A DNA stretch of 64,000 nt from Veillonella sp. R32 (GCF_010093125.1 NZ_NMZQ01000014.1:25915-89914); one strand, 5' to 3'. Numbered from the stretch's first letter, positions 17,525-29,509 are shown. A program made the numbers and translations. Notes: generated by a model not told the origin, from the sequence alone.

Positions 17525-17541
17525 AGCCTTTATTAAAGGCT
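17525..17541. promoter_or_regulatory. Perfect palindrome before brnQ
   Basis: AGCCTTTATTAAAGGCT has two perfect 8-base arms about one central base. It lies between the uvrC stop and the brnQ ribosome site. It lacks a T-run on the minus strand, so it is more like a protein-binding site or mRNA stem than a terminator. Confidence 0.4.
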
Positions 17542-17554
17542 ATGACTAAACTAA

Positions 17555-19408
17555 TTAATGGGCTGTCCTCTGCGGAGCGCCTCTTTCAATAGTAGCACGC
17601 TTTTCCTCTTTCGACAAACGGAAAAACTCAAAAACAGCCTCTGCCGTTTTTTGATTCATACCTGGCACCCTAACTAACTCCTCAACAGAAGCAGCCTTTA
17701 TCCCTTCTAAATTACCAAAGGCCTGCCATAAAGCTTTACGCCGCTTAGGTCCAATTCCTTCAATATGATCTAAAATAGACTCTAAATTACGTTTCCCCCG
17801 CAATTTACGGTGATACGTAATGGCAAAGCGATGAGCTTCATCACGAATTTGCTGTAATAATTGAAGTTCTGGAGAATGATGGGATAATATAATACTCTCC
17901 GACTGCCCTTCTACAAATACTTCTTCAATGCGCTTAGCTAAGGAAATAACAGGCACATCCGTTACCCCTACAGCACGAATCAACGGTAAGGCTGCGTTCA
18001 ACTGCCCTTTACCGCCATCTATAATAATCAAATCAGGCATAGGCCAATCCGTCTCATTACCATAACGACGTTCCATAATTTCGGCCATAGATTTAAAATC
18101 ATCAGGCTTGCCTTGCACTGTTTTTAATTTAAAACGACGATATTCTTTTTTCGCAGGCTTACCATCTTCAAAGACAACCATAGAAGCCACTGTTTCACTA
18201 CCTTGCGTATGAGAAATATCAAAACATTCCATCCGCTCAGGTAAACGCGGTAAATCCAATACTTCTGCTAACTTCTTAACAGCACCACCACTTTTATCTA
18301 AATCGTATTGCCACTGTCGCCGTCGTTCGGCCAAGAAGTTTTGCGCATTTTCAGCAGCCATTTTTATTAAATCATATTTATAGCCTCGCTGTGGCACTGA
18401 TACCTCTACCACTTGTCCCTTCATTTCAGAAAACCATGTGGCAAAAAGTTCCTGCTCTGGCGTTTCATAAGGAAGTAACACTTCTTTCGGCACAAAGGAA
18501 GCACCACTATAGTACTGCTTAACAAAGTCAGTCATAATAGTAACTTCATCATCCCCTTCATTCTTAATGAAGAAGTTTTCCCGCCCTAATAAACGGCCTT
18601 GGCGAATAAAGAAAACTTGTACACAAGCCATAAGGCCTTCTATAGCAAGGCCCACTACATCAATATCACCGCGCTGAGTCACCATACGCTGTTTTTCCCG
18701 CAGCTTATCTAACGCTTGCAATTGATCGCGTAATTGAGCTGCCTTTTCAAAGTTTAATTCTTCCGCAGCCATTTCCATTTGTTCCTTTAATTGATTTAAT
18801 AACGGAATTGGCTTACCTTCTAATACCTGTACAATCTGCTCAATATACGTACCATATTTTTCAGGACTTACCAAACCTTGGCAAGGTGCTTCACAATAGC
18901 CCATATGATATTGCAAACAAGGACGTGGCACCTTCATATTCTGACAAGTGCGTAAAGGAAAATGACGACGAAATAATTTCAAGGTCTGATGCACCGCCGT
19001 CACATCCGTAAAGGGCCCAAAATATTTGGCCCCATCCCGCACCATCCGGCGCACCATAAGCACTCGCGGATACTCCTCTTGTACCGTTACTTTCACATAG
19101 GGATAGGTCTTATCATCGCGAAGCATAATATTATATTTGGGATGATGTTCCTTAATCAGTGTATTTTCAAGAATAAGCGCTTCCATTTCTGTCTTGGTTT
19201 GAATAACCTCCACATCCACAGCACGCCGCATCATAGCTGTCACTTTGGGTGCTCGATTGCTATCTTGCCGCACATAGGAGCGCACGCGATTGCGCAAATT
19301 AATCGCTTTACCTACATAAATAATACGCTTATATTGATCACGCCATAAATAAACACCTGGTGTCGTAGGTAAATGACTAATCTTCTCTAATACATCCTCT
19401 GTAACCAT
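17555..19408 (-). CDS. uvrC: Excinuclease ABC subunit C
   Basis: UvrC makes both incisions beside a DNA lesion bound by UvrB. The 617 residues contain the N-terminal GIY-YIG nuclease (PGVYLWRDQYKRIIYVGKA at about 17-35), a Cys-rich site (CLQYHMGYCEAPC), the UVR domain (about 203-238), the RNase H-like second nuclease (ECFDISHTQGSETVASMVVFEDG) and C-terminal helix-hairpin-helix motifs (IEGIGPKRRKAL). The start overlaps the uvrA stop by one base (TAATG), implying coupling. The uvrB-uvrA-uvrC order on one strand puts the whole excision complex in a single unit. Confidence 0.97.
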   Translation of the reverse strand: MVTEDVLEKISHLPTTPGVYLWRDQYKRIIYVGKAINLRNRVRSYVRQDSNRAPKVTAMMRRAVDVEVIQTKTEMEALILENTLIKEHHPKYNIMLRDDKTYPYVKVTVQEEYPRVLMVRRMVRDGAKYFGPFTDVTAVHQTLKLFRRHFPLRTCQNMKVPRPCLQYHMGYCEAPCQGLVSPEKYGTYIEQIVQVLEGKPIPLLNQLKEQMEMAAEELNFEKAAQLRDQLQALDKLREKQRMVTQRGDIDVVGLAIEGLMACVQVFFIRQGRLLGRENFFIKNEGDDEVTIMTDFVKQYYSGASFVPKEVLLPYETPEQELFATWFSEMKGQVVEVSVPQRGYKYDLIKMAAENAQNFLAERRRQWQYDLDKSGGAVKKLAEVLDLPRLPERMECFDISHTQGSETVASMVVFEDGKPAKKEYRRFKLKTVQGKPDDFKSMAEIMERRYGNETDWPMPDLIIIDGGKGQLNAALPLIRAVGVTDVPVISLAKRIEEVFVEGQSESIILSHHSPELQLLQQIRDEAHRFAITYHRKLRGKRNLESILDHIEGIGPKRRKALWQAFGNLEGIKAASVEELVRVPGMNQKTAEAVFEFFRLSKEEKRATIERGAPQRTAH

Positions 19409-22275
19409 TAGTTACCTGCCTTCACCGCCGCTTTAGCAGCAGCCATAAATTTCTTAGTCTTCGCTAGTACAGGGGCTAAAAATTTACCCGTATAACTAGC
19501 GTCCACTTTACAAATCTGCTCTGGTGTACCCGTACCTACGATAGTACCCCCACGGACGCCGCCTTCAGGGCCTAAATCGATAATATGGTCCGCTGTTTTA
19601 ATTACATCTAAATTATGTTCAATCACAACGACCGTATCACCACCATCTACTAACTTTTGTAACACGTCTAGCAGTTTACGAATATCCTCTGCATGGAGGC
19701 CTGTAGTCGGTTCATCCAAAATATATAGCGTTTTACCTGTACTACGCCGTGCTAATTCAGTAGCTAATTTAACACGTTGTGCTTCCCCGCCAGATAGCGT
19801 AGTCGCTGGTTGACCTAAACGGATATAACCTAGCCCCACCTCTTGGAGGGTTACTAATTTGCGATGAATTTTAGGAATGGCTTTAAAAAATTCGACTGCT
19901 TCATCGACTACCATATCAAGCACTTCCGCAATCGTCTTCCCCTTATATTTTACTTCCAAGGTTTCACGATTATAGCGGGCCCCTTTACAAACTTCACAAG
20001 GCACGTATACATCTGGTAAAAAATGCATTTCAATTTTAATAATACCATCGCCACGACAAGCTTCACAGCGACCACCACGGACATTAAAACTGAAACGACC
20101 TTGCTTATAGCCACGCATTTTGGCTTCTGGTGTTTGGCTATATAATTCGCGAATCGAATCAAACACACCTGTATAAGTGGCCGGATTCGATCGTGGCGTA
20201 CGACCAATAGGGCTTTGGTCAATATTAATAATCTTGTCGATATGTTCTGTACCACGAATTTCCTTATGGGCCCCTACTTTATGATAGGAACGATATAGAT
20301 GATTAGCCAGCCCCTTATATAAAATTTCATTAATTAAGGTAGATTTACCGGACCCACTAACGCCGGTGACTACATTAAACACGCCTAGAGGGAATTTCAC
20401 GTTAATATTTTTTAAATTGTTTTCAGAAGCCCCACGAATTTCTAAGAAATTACCATTCGACTTACGTCGCTTTTCAGGTAACGCAATAAACTTACGACCA
20501 CTTAAATACTGTCCCGTAATGGAATGCTCATTAGCCATAACTTCTTCGGCCGTACCTTGCGCTATAATCTGCCCCCCATGTTCACCAGCGCCAGGACCAA
20601 TGTCCACTAAATAATCCGACGCTAGCATGGTGTCTTCATCATGTTCAACGACTAACAAAGTATTGCCCAAATCACGCAACCCTTTAAGGGTAGCAATGAG
20701 GCGATCATTATCCCGCTGATGTAAACCAATCGACGGTTCATCAAGGATATACAAAACGCCCACTAAGCCAGAGCCAATCTGAGTGGCTAAGCGAATACGC
20801 TGTGCTTCCCCACCCGATAAAGTGCCTGCATTGCGACTCATGGTTAAATAATCTAAGCCCACATTATTGAGAAACATTAAACGAGCATTGATTTCTTTCA
20901 AAATCTGATTGCCAATGAATTGTTCTCGGTCAGTTAAAGGCACCGTATGGAAAAACTCCACTGCTTCGCTAATCGTCATTTCTGTCACTTCGTGAATATT
21001 CTTCGGCCCTACCCGAACAGCTAGTGCTTCTGGTTTTAATCGAGCACCGCCACAGGTTTTACAAGGTTTAATGGACATAAATTCTTCAAAAGCTTCCCGC
21101 TGTGTATCATTCAAGGCTTCACTATGACGGCGTTTTACCATAGGCAAAATACCTTCGTACTCCGTATGGAATGTCTTTACTTCCCCACGCATATTTTCAT
21201 AGTCGAAAGTTACCTTATCCGTACTACCATTCATAACTAAATCTTGTACCTTTTTAGGCAATTCATTAAAAGTAGCATTCAAATCATAGCCATGAGCGAC
21301 TAATAAGCCTTCTAGTTGGCGCATAAACCATGCATTAGGATTAGAACTTAAAGGCACTACCGCCCCATCAGCAAAGGATATATTACCATCGGGAATAACA
21401 CGGTCTTCATCCACTTCCATGGTACTACCAATACCCGAGCAAGCCGGACACGCACCAAAAGGACTATTGAAGGAAAACATCCGAGGCTCAATAGCTGGTA
21501 ATGAAATGTGGCAATCAGGGCAGGCAAAATGTTGACTGTACATATGTGTCCGACCGTCTACTTCTTGCACTACTACTAAACCTTCCCCCCACTTAGCCGC
21601 CGTTTCCATAGAATCAGCTAAGCGACTTTCAATGCCTTCTTTTACCACTAAACGATCGATGACAATTTCTAAATCATGTTTTTTTGTCTTCGCTAACTGA
21701 ATATCTTCATCTAAAGTACGAATCTCACCATCAATTTGAACTCGCGTAAACCCTTCTTTACGCAATCGTTCTAATAATTGTTTATGTTCCCCCTTCTTAC
21801 CACGCAATAAAGGAGCCATAACTAAAATTTTAGTCCGTTCTGGCAACATCATTACATCATCCGTCATTTGTTCTATGGATTGCTGTGAAATGGGCTTGCC
21901 ACATTCGGGACAATACGCGCGACCTACGCGGGCAAACAATAGGCGCAAATAATCATAAATCTCAGTCACTGTCCCCACGGTGGAACGAGGGTTGCGACTT
22001 GTCGTCTTCTGATCAATCGAAATAGCCGGTGATAAACCTTCAATATAATCTACATCTGGTTTATCCATTTGCCCTAAAAATTGGCGCGCATAAGCGGACA
22101 ACGACTCCACATAGCGACGTTGCCCTTCTGCATATATCGTATCAAAGGCTAAAGACGATTTGCCGGAGCCACTTAACCCTGTAATAACAATAAATTTATC
22201 TCTTGGCAAGGCCACATCAATATTTTTTAAATTATGTTGCCTTGCTCCTTTTACTATAATTTCTTCTTTCACCAT
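19408..22275 (-). CDS. uvrA: Excinuclease ABC subunit A
   Basis: UvrA is the dimeric damage-sensing ATPase of nucleotide excision repair. The 955-residue protein has two ABC modules (GLSGSGKSS near the start and GVSGSGKST in the second half), zinc-finger cysteines (CPECGKP, CPDCH, CPACSG and CEACRGDG with CEVCKG) and duplicated LSGGEAQR signatures. The longest frame starts seven codons earlier but includes the AGGAGG site. ATG at 22275 lies only 2 bases after AGGAGG and the adjacent GTG 5 bases after it, so initiation could be at either. It follows uvrB closely. Confidence 0.97.
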   Translation of the reverse strand: MVKEEIIVKGARQHNLKNIDVALPRDKFIVITGLSGSGKSSLAFDTIYAEGQRRYVESLSAYARQFLGQMDKPDVDYIEGLSPAISIDQKTTSRNPRSTVGTVTEIYDYLRLLFARVGRAYCPECGKPISQQSIEQMTDDVMMLPERTKILVMAPLLRGKKGEHKQLLERLRKEGFTRVQIDGEIRTLDEDIQLAKTKKHDLEIVIDRLVVKEGIESRLADSMETAAKWGEGLVVVQEVDGRTHMYSQHFACPDCHISLPAIEPRMFSFNSPFGACPACSGIGSTMEVDEDRVIPDGNISFADGAVVPLSSNPNAWFMRQLEGLLVAHGYDLNATFNELPKKVQDLVMNGSTDKVTFDYENMRGEVKTFHTEYEGILPMVKRRHSEALNDTQREAFEEFMSIKPCKTCGGARLKPEALAVRVGPKNIHEVTEMTISEAVEFFHTVPLTDREQFIGNQILKEINARLMFLNNVGLDYLTMSRNAGTLSGGEAQRIRLATQIGSGLVGVLYILDEPSIGLHQRDNDRLIATLKGLRDLGNTLLVVEHDEDTMLASDYLVDIGPGAGEHGGQIIAQGTAEEVMANEHSITGQYLSGRKFIALPEKRRKSNGNFLEIRGASENNLKNINVKFPLGVFNVVTGVSGSGKSTLINEILYKGLANHLYRSYHKVGAHKEIRGTEHIDKIINIDQSPIGRTPRSNPATYTGVFDSIRELYSQTPEAKMRGYKQGRFSFNVRGGRCEACRGDGIIKIEMHFLPDVYVPCEVCKGARYNRETLEVKYKGKTIAEVLDMVVDEAVEFFKAIPKIHRKLVTLQEVGLGYIRLGQPATTLSGGEAQRVKLATELARRSTGKTLYILDEPTTGLHAEDIRKLLDVLQKLVDGGDTVVVIEHNLDVIKTADHIIDLGPEGGVRGGTIVGTGTPEQICKVDASYTGKFLAPVLAKTKKFMAAAKAAVKAGN

Positions 22276-22302
22276 AACCTCCTGGCTAAAGAACATTTAG
22301 TA

Positions 22303-24573
22303 TTAACGACGACGTTTCGGCTTCGTTTCATGAGCATCTTGCAAATCAGACAATTGCTGACGCAATATACCTAACTTATCACGAAGTTCGGCGGCTTTTT
22401 CAAATTCTAACTGCTTTGCAGCCGCTTTCATAAGTCGCGTCGTTGTTTCTATGTCATTAAATATATCTTCTACCGTAATAGCTGGCGCTACTGTCTTAGA
22501 CGTAGTATCACCATAGGTAGCGGTGCCTTCAGCCACTGCTTGCAAGGAATTCTTACGCTTACCAGCACGACCAACATTACCAGACTTATCAGCTGAACTG
22601 GCGGTATGCTCAGTTTTGCTCGCTCGTTGCCTCTGCTTAGGAACGTTAGCATCGGTAGCGCCTTGCTGTCTTGACTTACTCTTAGCACCCCGCTTACTAC
22701 CTGTAGTAGAACCAGAACTGTCTACCTCTTCTTCCAACTTCGTCAATTCAATTAATTCTTTAACTTCTTTACGAATGGACTTCGGCGTAATATTATGAGC
22801 CTTATTATAGGCTTGCTGTACTTCACGCCGCCGCTCTGTTTCACTAATAGCCCGCTCCATAGAACCAGTGATGCGATCGGCATACATAATAACACGCCCA
22901 TGTTCATTACGAGCAGCACGACCAATGGTCTGAATCAAAGAGGTATCACTGCGTAAAAAACCTTCCTTGTCGGCATCTAAAATAGCCACTAACGATACTT
23001 CTGGCATATCAAGGCCTTCACGCAATAAATTAATTCCTACCAACACGTCAAAAACACCAGCCCGCAAATCACGAATGATGTCAGCCCGTTCAATAGTAGC
23101 AATATCTGAATGTAAATATCGAACGCGAACCCCTACTTCTTTAAGGAATTCCGTTAAGTCCTCCGCCATTTTTTTAGTTAATGTCGTAACTAGAACGCGT
23201 TCATTCTTAGCTGTGCGCTGTTTAATTTCCCCTAATAAATCATCCATTTGACCGCGAATAGGTCGTACTTCAATAACTGGATCTAGCAATCCTGTAGGGC
23301 GAATAATCTGCTCAGCTACATTTGTTTGTACTTCCATTTCATAAGTTCCTGGCGTAGCGGATACATACACAATCTGATTAATGCGCTCTTGAAACTCTTC
23401 AAATTTCAAAGGACGATTATCTAGTGCTGAAGGTAAACGGAACCCGTATTCTATCAAGTTTTCCTTGCGCGCTCTATCCCCGTTGTACATAGCACGTACC
23501 TGAGGCATAGTCACATGAGATTCATCAATAAGAATTAAAAAATCATCAGGAAAATAATCAATCAAAGTAAAAGGCGCTTCCCCCGGTTTACGATTAGAAA
23601 GCAAACGGGAGTAATTTTCAATGCCTGAACAATAGCTCATTTCTTGCATCATTTCAATATCATACCGAGTACGCTGTTCCAATCGCTGCGCTTCTAACAG
23701 GCGATCTTTAGATTTTAACAATTTTAATTGTTCATCTAATTCTGCTTCAATACGCTCTATAGCCACTTGTAACTTTTCACGAGTCGTTACATAATGCGAA
23801 GCTGGATAAATGGCTACATGCTTGCGGTCCACAATTACTTCGCCAGTCAATGCATCCACTTCAGCTAAACGGTCAATTTCATCACCGAATAGTTCTATAC
23901 GCACCACCCGTTCACTATAGGCAGCAGGAAATACTTCAATCGTATCACCATGAACGCGGAACGTCCCGCGCGTAAAGTTTAAATCATTACGTGTATATTG
24001 AATATCTACTAATTTTTTTAAAATATCCTCGCGACTTTTCTCTTGACCTAAGCGCAGAGAAACCACTAAATCGCTATAATCTTCTGGATCCCCTAAGCCA
24101 TAAATACAACTTACAGATGCTACAATAATAACATCACGTCGCTCAAATAAACTCATCGTCGCAGAATGTCGCAGTTTATCAATTTCATCATTAATAGACG
24201 CATCTTTTTCAATATATGTATCCGTAGAAGCAATGTACGCTTCAGGTTGGTAAAAATCATAATAAGACACAAAATATTCTACCGCATTATTTGGAAAAAA
24301 ACTTTTAAACTCACTAGCTAGCTGAGCCGCTAGCGTCTTATTATGAGCAATAACCAACGTAGGCTTTTGTACCCCTTCAATAAGTTTAGCCATTGTATAG
24401 GTTTTACCAGTGCCAGTGGCGCCTAATAAAACTTGCGCCCAATCGCCCTGTTCAACGCCTTGCACTAAGGAGGCAATCGCCGCTGGCTGATCCCCCATAG
24501 GCTCAAACGGAGCTTCTACTTTAAACGGATTCATAGGTCCTTCGTAATTACGATGAATACTTGGATGTGCCAT
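22303..24573 (-). CDS. uvrB: Excinuclease ABC subunit B with an enlarged C-terminal linker
   Basis: UvrB is the damage-verifying helicase-like subunit. Walker A is [12 protein letters not shown] near residues 43-54; the beta-hairpin region [10 protein letters not shown], the DESH box, and QTIGRAARN of motif VI are all present, and the C-terminal UVR domain ([14 protein letters not shown]) closes the protein. At 756 residues it is longer than the usual 660-680. The extra length is a low-complexity linker of about 90 residues (Ser, Lys, Thr, Gly rich) between the helicase core and the UVR domain. The start is one base after the stop of the upstream small gene, with GAAGG 8 bases before. Confidence 0.97.
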   Translation of the reverse strand: MAHPSIHRNYEGPMNPFKVEAPFEPMGDQPAAIASLVQGVEQGDWAQVLLGATGTGKTYTMAKLIEGVQKPTLVIAHNKTLAAQLASEFKSFFPNNAVEYFVSYYDFYQPEAYIASTDTYIEKDASINDEIDKLRHSATMSLFERRDVIIVASVSCIYGLGDPEDYSDLVVSLRLGQEKSREDILKKLVDIQYTRNDLNFTRGTFRVHGDTIEVFPAAYSERVVRIELFGDEIDRLAEVDALTGEVIVDRKHVAIYPASHYVTTREKLQVAIERIEAELDEQLKLLKSKDRLLEAQRLEQRTRYDIEMMQEMSYCSGIENYSRLLSNRKPGEAPFTLIDYFPDDFLILIDESHVTMPQVRAMYNGDRARKENLIEYGFRLPSALDNRPLKFEEFQERINQIVYVSATPGTYEMEVQTNVAEQIIRPTGLLDPVIEVRPIRGQMDDLLGEIKQRTAKNERVLVTTLTKKMAEDLTEFLKEVGVRVRYLHSDIATIERADIIRDLRAGVFDVLVGINLLREGLDMPEVSLVAILDADKEGFLRSDTSLIQTIGRAARNEHGRVIMYADRITGSMERAISETERRREVQQAYNKAHNITPKSIRKEVKELIELTKLEEEVDSSGSTTGSKRGAKSKSRQQGATDANVPKQRQRASKTEHTASSADKSGNVGRAGKRKNSLQAVAEGTATYGDTTSKTVAPAITVEDIFNDIETTTRLMKAAAKQLEFEKAAELRDKLGILRQQLSDLQDAHETKPKRRR

Positions 24574-24574
24574 A

Positions 24575-25021
24575 TTATTTACCTTCTTCAGCCATCAAGC
24601 GATTCGCTTCGGCAGCGGCTTGCGCTGCTTCTTCTTCGCGAACGCGCTCAATGTGTTGCTGTAATACTTTACGTTCTTCTTCATTGAGTTCCGTACGCTG
24701 ACTTTCTTCTACCTGCTTTGGCGTATCCGCCCCTTCCAGTACTTCAATGAGCAAGGCCACCACTCGTTTATCAAGCCCTACTTTAGATGCTACATCACTA
24801 GCAAATGCCCATTCCTCTGCTGAAAAATTATCAATACGTTCATTCAATTCCGCCCAATTGGCCAACATAAGGCGCGTTACAGGGCGATACATTTCATTAC
24901 CTACATAGGCTAATAAATCTCCTAAGGTCTCAATAGCTTCTGCAGGGGCACCATATTTATTAGCACGGTTCTCCGCCTTAGCATAAGCTACTAATTCCTC
25001 ACGACTCATCTCATTTTTCAT
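24575..25021 (-). CDS. Hypothetical 148-residue charged helical protein between ftsY and uvrB
   Basis: I do not recognise this family. The 148-residue protein is soluble and predicted mostly helical, with no signal peptide or membrane segment. The C-terminal 45 residues are rich in Glu, Arg, Ala and Gln with a coiled-coil-like pattern ([20 protein letters not shown]). Its ATG lies 11 bases inside the ftsY end with AAGGA upstream, and its stop is one base before uvrB, so it is translated in a tightly coupled unit. That and its codon use argue for a real gene. The surrounding genes (smc, ftsY, uvrBAC) suggest chromosome or repair biology, but position alone does not prove function. Confidence 0.8.
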   Translation of the reverse strand: MKNEMSREELVAYAKAENRANKYGAPAEAIETLGDLLAYVGNEMYRPVTRLMLANWAELNERIDNFSAEEWAFASDVASKVGLDKRVVALLIEVLEGADTPKQVEESQRTELNEEERKVLQQHIERVREEEAAQAAAEANRLMAEEGK

Positions 25022-25958
25022 CAGTACTCATTCCTTTATCAAACAATGCATTGGCAAATTCCTTCGCATTAAATGGTTGTAAATCATCAATCTTTTCACC
25101 AATACCAATCCAGCGAACAGGAACCCCCAATTCTTCTTTAATGGAAATAACCACGCCCCCCTTAGCGGTGCCATCCAATTTAGTAACAATAATCCCTGTA
25201 ATCGGTACAGCTTGACCAAACAATTTAGCTTGACTCACTGCATTTTGACCGGTAGTACCATCTAAAATTAACAAAGTCTGGTGCGGTGCTCCTGGGACCT
25301 GACGATCCGCCACACGACCAATTTTTTTCAATTCTTCCATCAAATTAGTCTTCGTATGCAAACGCCCAGCGGTATCAATAATCACAATATCCGCATTGCG
25401 TGCTTTAGCAGAAGCTAAGGCATCAAACACCACAGCGGCTGGATCCGCTCCTTCTTGGTGCTTAATAATTGGCACATCAGCTCGTTCCGCCCAAATTGTC
25501 AACTGTTCCGAAGCAGCAGCACGGAACGTATCAGCCGCTGCTAACACCACTTTTTTACCAGCTTCCTTATAATAATGAGCTAATTTAGCAATAGTCGTCG
25601 TTTTGCCTACACCATTCACGCCGACTACTAAAATGACTTCTGGCGAATGCATTTCTAAGGTTTCTTCTTGATCTTCCAAAATCTTAGTCACATATTCTTC
25701 AATATAGCCCATTACTTCATTGGTATGGTTGATTTTCCCTTCTGTAACGCCACGACGAATCTCTTTCATCAATAATTCTGTCGTTTTGCTACCTAAGTCA
25801 GCTGTAATCATAGCCACTTCTAAATCATCAAGAAAGTCATCATCAATTTTTGCATACCCAATGACTACTGTTTCAATGGCTTCTGTAAATTTTTTCTTTG
25901 TATTTTCTAAGGCATTACTAATGCCTAACATTTGCTTAGTACGATTCCAAAATCCCAT
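25011..25958 (-). CDS. ftsY: Signal recognition particle receptor FtsY
   Basis: GTPase receptor that docks SRP-ribosome complexes at the inner membrane for co-translational insertion. The 315-residue protein carries the NG domain: helical N part, G1 [52 protein letters not shown] and the C-terminal [12 protein letters not shown]. The long acidic A domain of E. coli FtsY is absent, as in many Firmicutes. Its start overlaps the smc stop by one base (TAATG). The smc-ftsY order is common in Firmicutes. Confidence 0.97.
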   Translation of the reverse strand: MGFWNRTKQMLGISNALENTKKKFTEAIETVVIGYAKIDDDFLDDLEVAMITADLGSKTTELLMKEIRRGVTEGKINHTNEVMGYIEEYVTKILEDQEETLEMHSPEVILVVGVNGVGKTTTIAKLAHYYKEAGKKVVLAAADTFRAAASEQLTIWAERADVPIIKHQEGADPAAVVFDALASAKARNADIVIIDTAGRLHTKTNLMEELKKIGRVADRQVPGAPHQTLLILDGTTGQNAVSQAKLFGQAVPITGIIVTKLDGTAKGGVVISIKEELGVPVRWIGIGEKIDDLQPFNAKEFANALFDKGMSTDEK

Positions 25959-28900
25959 TACATATCCTCCTCAATATCATCAAAGGCTACTGTTAAGAGT
26001 CGTGAAACGCCTCGTTCTACCATGGTAACACCTTGCAATACCAACGCGGCTTCCATAGTCCGTTTACGATGAGATACTACGATAAATTGCGTATCCGCCC
26101 CTAAACGTTGTAAATAACTGCCAAAGCGTTCTACATTAGCTTCATCTAAAGCAGCATCTACTTCGTCAAGCACACAGAATGGTGCTGGACGATAATCTAA
26201 GAAGGAAAAGAGCAACGCAATAACCGTCAGCGCCCGTTCACCACCTGATAAAAGGGTTAACTGTTGCCGCTTTTTCCCCGGTGGCTGAATATAAAAATCA
26301 ATGCCACTAGTTAAAATATTATCTGCATCCGTTAAGACAATCTGAGCTGTGCCACCCCCAAAGAGTTGGCTAAATACAGCTTGGAAGCGGTCGCCTACAA
26401 TCTCTAATACTTCGCTGAGCTGTGTAGACATAGCTTTGTCAATTTCTGCAATCACTGACTGAAGTTGTTGTTTCGCTAACTCCAAATCCGATCTCTGTTC
26501 TTCATAGAAACTTTGCTTTTTAAGAGCTTCTTCATATTCGCTTACCGCCTCTGGATTAATAGGTCCTAAGGCTTCCAATTGACTTTGTAATTGTCCCTGC
26601 GCTAAGCGCCAATCAGCGACAGCCCCATCAAGTTGAATACCTTGTGCCTCCTCTTTGGTGAAGCCTAACTCTTCTAACTTCGCCAACGCTTGGGTACTAT
26701 TCATTTCATATTTAGCCAATTGTCCTTCCATCTGTAATAAACGCTGTTGAATTCGTTTTTGGCGTGTATCTAATTCCTTACGGCGTTCACTTAACGCTTC
26801 TAAATTCTGCTTCTGTGAACTATGTAATTCATAGAGATCTTGCCGCTCTGTTTGCAATGCTTGGGCTCTACTAGCTTGACCGCTATAAGCCTCCGTCAAA
26901 CTCTGTAGTTGCTGTGGCAATGTTATCTCTATCAATTCTAGCTGTCGAGTTAATTGCTCTTGCAAAGGCTCCATTTTAGCAGTATTAGCCGTAATGGCCG
27001 CTTGCCATTCAGCAATTTGCGTTTGACGATACGCCTGTTGTTGGCGACTTTGTTCATAGGCAAAACGAGCTTCACTCCAGGCCGTATTGGCCATTTCTTG
27101 AGCCTGTTGTGCCTCTTCTAGTTGGCTTAACGTAACCGCCCCAGCACCTGCAGCATCCAATTGACTTTGAAGGGCCCGTAACTGTGATTCCCCTTGAGCC
27201 AACTGTTCCTGTAAGGTTTGTTGCGCTTTTTCTAATGAACTCACTTTCGCTGTATTTTCAGCTACTAACCGTTCCTTCCGTTGCTTGCGCTCACTCAACG
27301 TCTGACAAAGTGTCTGCGCTGTGAGCAATAAGGTATGAAGTTCATCCCAACTATCTTTTTCAGCGTCTATAGTCGCTACTAATGCATCCATAGCTTGCTC
27401 TTCACGTTGTAAACTAGCTTGATCAGCCGTAAGTTTCGCTTGTAACTGAACTCGCTGTGCTTCTAACGTGCTAAGCTCTTCTTTACGAGCCATTACGGAT
27501 GCTTTGCGTCGTTTGGCTACCCCACCAGCCAAGGAGCCACCAGGTTGAAACTGTTCGCCCCCTAAAGTAACGATGCGAAGTTGTTGCTTGTATTGCTTCT
27601 GCAATTCAATAGCCCGTTCCATTGTATCTACTATTAATGTGCGTCCTAATAAATAAGTAAATACACCACGATACCTTTCATCAAAAGCAATACAATCTAC
27701 AGCCCTACCTAATACGCCTGGTTCTTGTAAGGCTGGGGTCTGCAAGGCTTGCCCTTTAACCGTTTCTAAAGGTAAAAAGGTAACGCGACCACCTTGCGTG
27801 CGCTTTAGATAGGCAATACAATCTGCCGCAGCACGAGCCGTACTCGCTACTACATGATTAATACTACCACCTAAAGCAATATCTAAGGCTGTTACCAATT
27901 TAGGTTCCACCGTAAATAAATCACCAATGGCACCATGCAAATCACGTCGCCACGGTTCATTCGCCTGCAGAGCATTACGCGTGCCTTCCGCATACCCTTC
28001 ATGTTGTTCGGTCCACTGAGCCAATACTTGCAAACGCCCTTCTACGCGTTGCTCTTCACGGCGATTAGCTTGCATAGCTTTTTCCAATTGTTGCCGACTG
28101 CGGCGTAGCTCTTGCAAAGCTTGCTGTTGCTCTGCGCGCGTTGCTTCTTGCTTTGCTTTTTTTGCTACTAAGTCTTCTTGCTTAGCTAATGCTGTCTCTT
28201 CTTCCGTCGCTACGTCTACTACTTCTTGATGCAACGTAGACACCAAATTCTGAGCGGTACCTAATTCATCCGCCACCCGTTGTAACTCAGACCGATATTT
28301 TTCAACTTGACCAACTAAAGCTAATTGCTCTTCATGACGACTGGCCGCTTCTTTTTGCACGGCCTGAAACGCCGCTTGTATAGTCTGCAATTCTGCTTTA
28401 GCCATTTCATACGCCGCTTCTTTAGCAGCTACTACCTCTGCTTGGGTTGCTATATCTGTTTCACTATCGGTAACAAGCTTTTGATGGACTAACACTTTCT
28501 GCCCATCCCCAGCTATAGTTGCTTCCATTTCATGTAAGCGATATTGTAATTCTTGTACTTCTTTAGTGGCCGACCGCAACTGTTCCTCTACGAGCTTCTT
28601 CTCCCCTTGTAACCGCTCTTCTTCACGTTGCGCTTGCGCTACCGCTTCTTCACAAGTGCGCAATGCCAACTGCTGTTCATCATTATGTAATTTTAAACTT
28701 TGCTCGGACCCAGCTACTGTAGCTAACTCCGTTTCTATTTCAATATCTTCTTGTTCTAACGCAATCTTTTCATTTTCTTGTTTAGTAAACAGGCGGTCCG
28801 CTACTTTAAAATCATGGAAGGCTAATGCCCCATCATATAGACGTTTTGCTTGGCTCAAACGACCATGTTCTTCTGTCTTAGCCGCTTTCTCTTGTAAAGG

Positions 28901-29509
28901 ACCGATTTGTTCCTCTAAATTAGCCATTAAGTCCGCTACGCGTTCCATGTTGCGATCCGTTTGACCCATGCGGCGTAAAGACTCTTCTTTGTTCATTTTG
29001 AAACGAGCAATTCCAGCCACTTCTTCAAAAATTAAGCGTCGCTCTTCAGGCTTACTATTTAAAATCGCATCTACACGATTCTGACCAATAATAGCCATAG
29101 AATCACGGCCCAATCCTGTATCAGCTAATAAAGCCTGTATATCCTTTAAACGACAAGCCTTTTTATTAATATAAAATTCGCTGTCCCCACTGCGATAAAT
29201 ACGACGTGTTAACGCCACTTCTGCCAAATCGGGATGTAAGCGCTTATCCCTATTATCAAACACTAAGGTTACTTCCGCCGTACTCATGGGACGGCGTTTT
29301 TCTGTACCAGCGAAAATGATATCTTCTGCTTTTTGGCCACGTAATTGGCGCACATTTGATTCACCTAAGACCCAACGCATGGCATCGGTAATATTACTTT
29401 TACCACTCCCATTAGGACCTACAATGGCTGTCATGCCTGGTGAAAATTTTACAATTGTTTTATCAGCAAAGGACTTAAATCCCTTTAACTCTAATCGTAA
29501 GAGTTGCAT
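25958..29509 (-). CDS. smc: Chromosome segregation protein SMC
   Basis: SMC is the ATPase of bacterial condensin, working with ScpA and ScpB to compact and resolve chromosomes. The 1183-residue chain starts MQLLRLELKGFKSFADKT with Walker A GPNGSGKSN, has two long coiled coils rich in Gln, Glu and Ala separated by a hinge (around GAIGDLFTVEPKL to GGEQFQPGGSLAGG), and ends with the signature LLSGGERALTVIALLF and Walker B CVLDEVDAALDEANV. AAAGGTGG lies 5 bases before the ATG at 29509. The ten extra codons upstream are not family-like. Confidence 0.97.
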   Translation of the reverse strand: MQLLRLELKGFKSFADKTIVKFSPGMTAIVGPNGSGKSNITDAMRWVLGESNVRQLRGQKAEDIIFAGTEKRRPMSTAEVTLVFDNRDKRLHPDLAEVALTRRIYRSGDSEFYINKKACRLKDIQALLADTGLGRDSMAIIGQNRVDAILNSKPEERRLIFEEVAGIARFKMNKEESLRRMGQTDRNMERVADLMANLEEQIGPLQEKAAKTEEHGRLSQAKRLYDGALAFHDFKVADRLFTKQENEKIALEQEDIEIETELATVAGSEQSLKLHNDEQQLALRTCEEAVAQAQREEERLQGEKKLVEEQLRSATKEVQELQYRLHEMEATIAGDGQKVLVHQKLVTDSETDIATQAEVVAAKEAAYEMAKAELQTIQAAFQAVQKEAASRHEEQLALVGQVEKYRSELQRVADELGTAQNLVSTLHQEVVDVATEEETALAKQEDLVAKKAKQEATRAEQQQALQELRRSRQQLEKAMQANRREEQRVEGRLQVLAQWTEQHEGYAEGTRNALQANEPWRRDLHGAIGDLFTVEPKLVTALDIALGGSINHVVASTARAAADCIAYLKRTQGGRVTFLPLETVKGQALQTPALQEPGVLGRAVDCIAFDERYRGVFTYLLGRTLIVDTMERAIELQKQYKQQLRIVTLGGEQFQPGGSLAGGVAKRRKASVMARKEELSTLEAQRVQLQAKLTADQASLQREEQAMDALVATIDAEKDSWDELHTLLLTAQTLCQTLSERKQRKERLVAENTAKVSSLEKAQQTLQEQLAQGESQLRALQSQLDAAGAGAVTLSQLEEAQQAQEMANTAWSEARFAYEQSRQQQAYRQTQIAEWQAAITANTAKMEPLQEQLTRQLELIEITLPQQLQSLTEAYSGQASRAQALQTERQDLYELHSSQKQNLEALSERRKELDTRQKRIQQRLLQMEGQLAKYEMNSTQALAKLEELGFTKEEAQGIQLDGAVADWRLAQGQLQSQLEALGPINPEAVSEYEEALKKQSFYEEQRSDLELAKQQLQSVIAEIDKAMSTQLSEVLEIVGDRFQAVFSQLFGGGTAQIVLTDADNILTSGIDFYIQPPGKKRQQLTLLSGGERALTVIALLFSFLDYRPAPFCVLDEVDAALDEANVERFGSYLQRLGADTQFIVVSHRKRTMEAALVLQGVTMVERGVSRLLTVAFDDIEEDM

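Noticed and set aside
28566..28964. 132-codon plus-strand frame rich in Cys and Ser
   Set aside because: Antisense shadow of the smc coiled coil; no ribosome site or recognisable domain.
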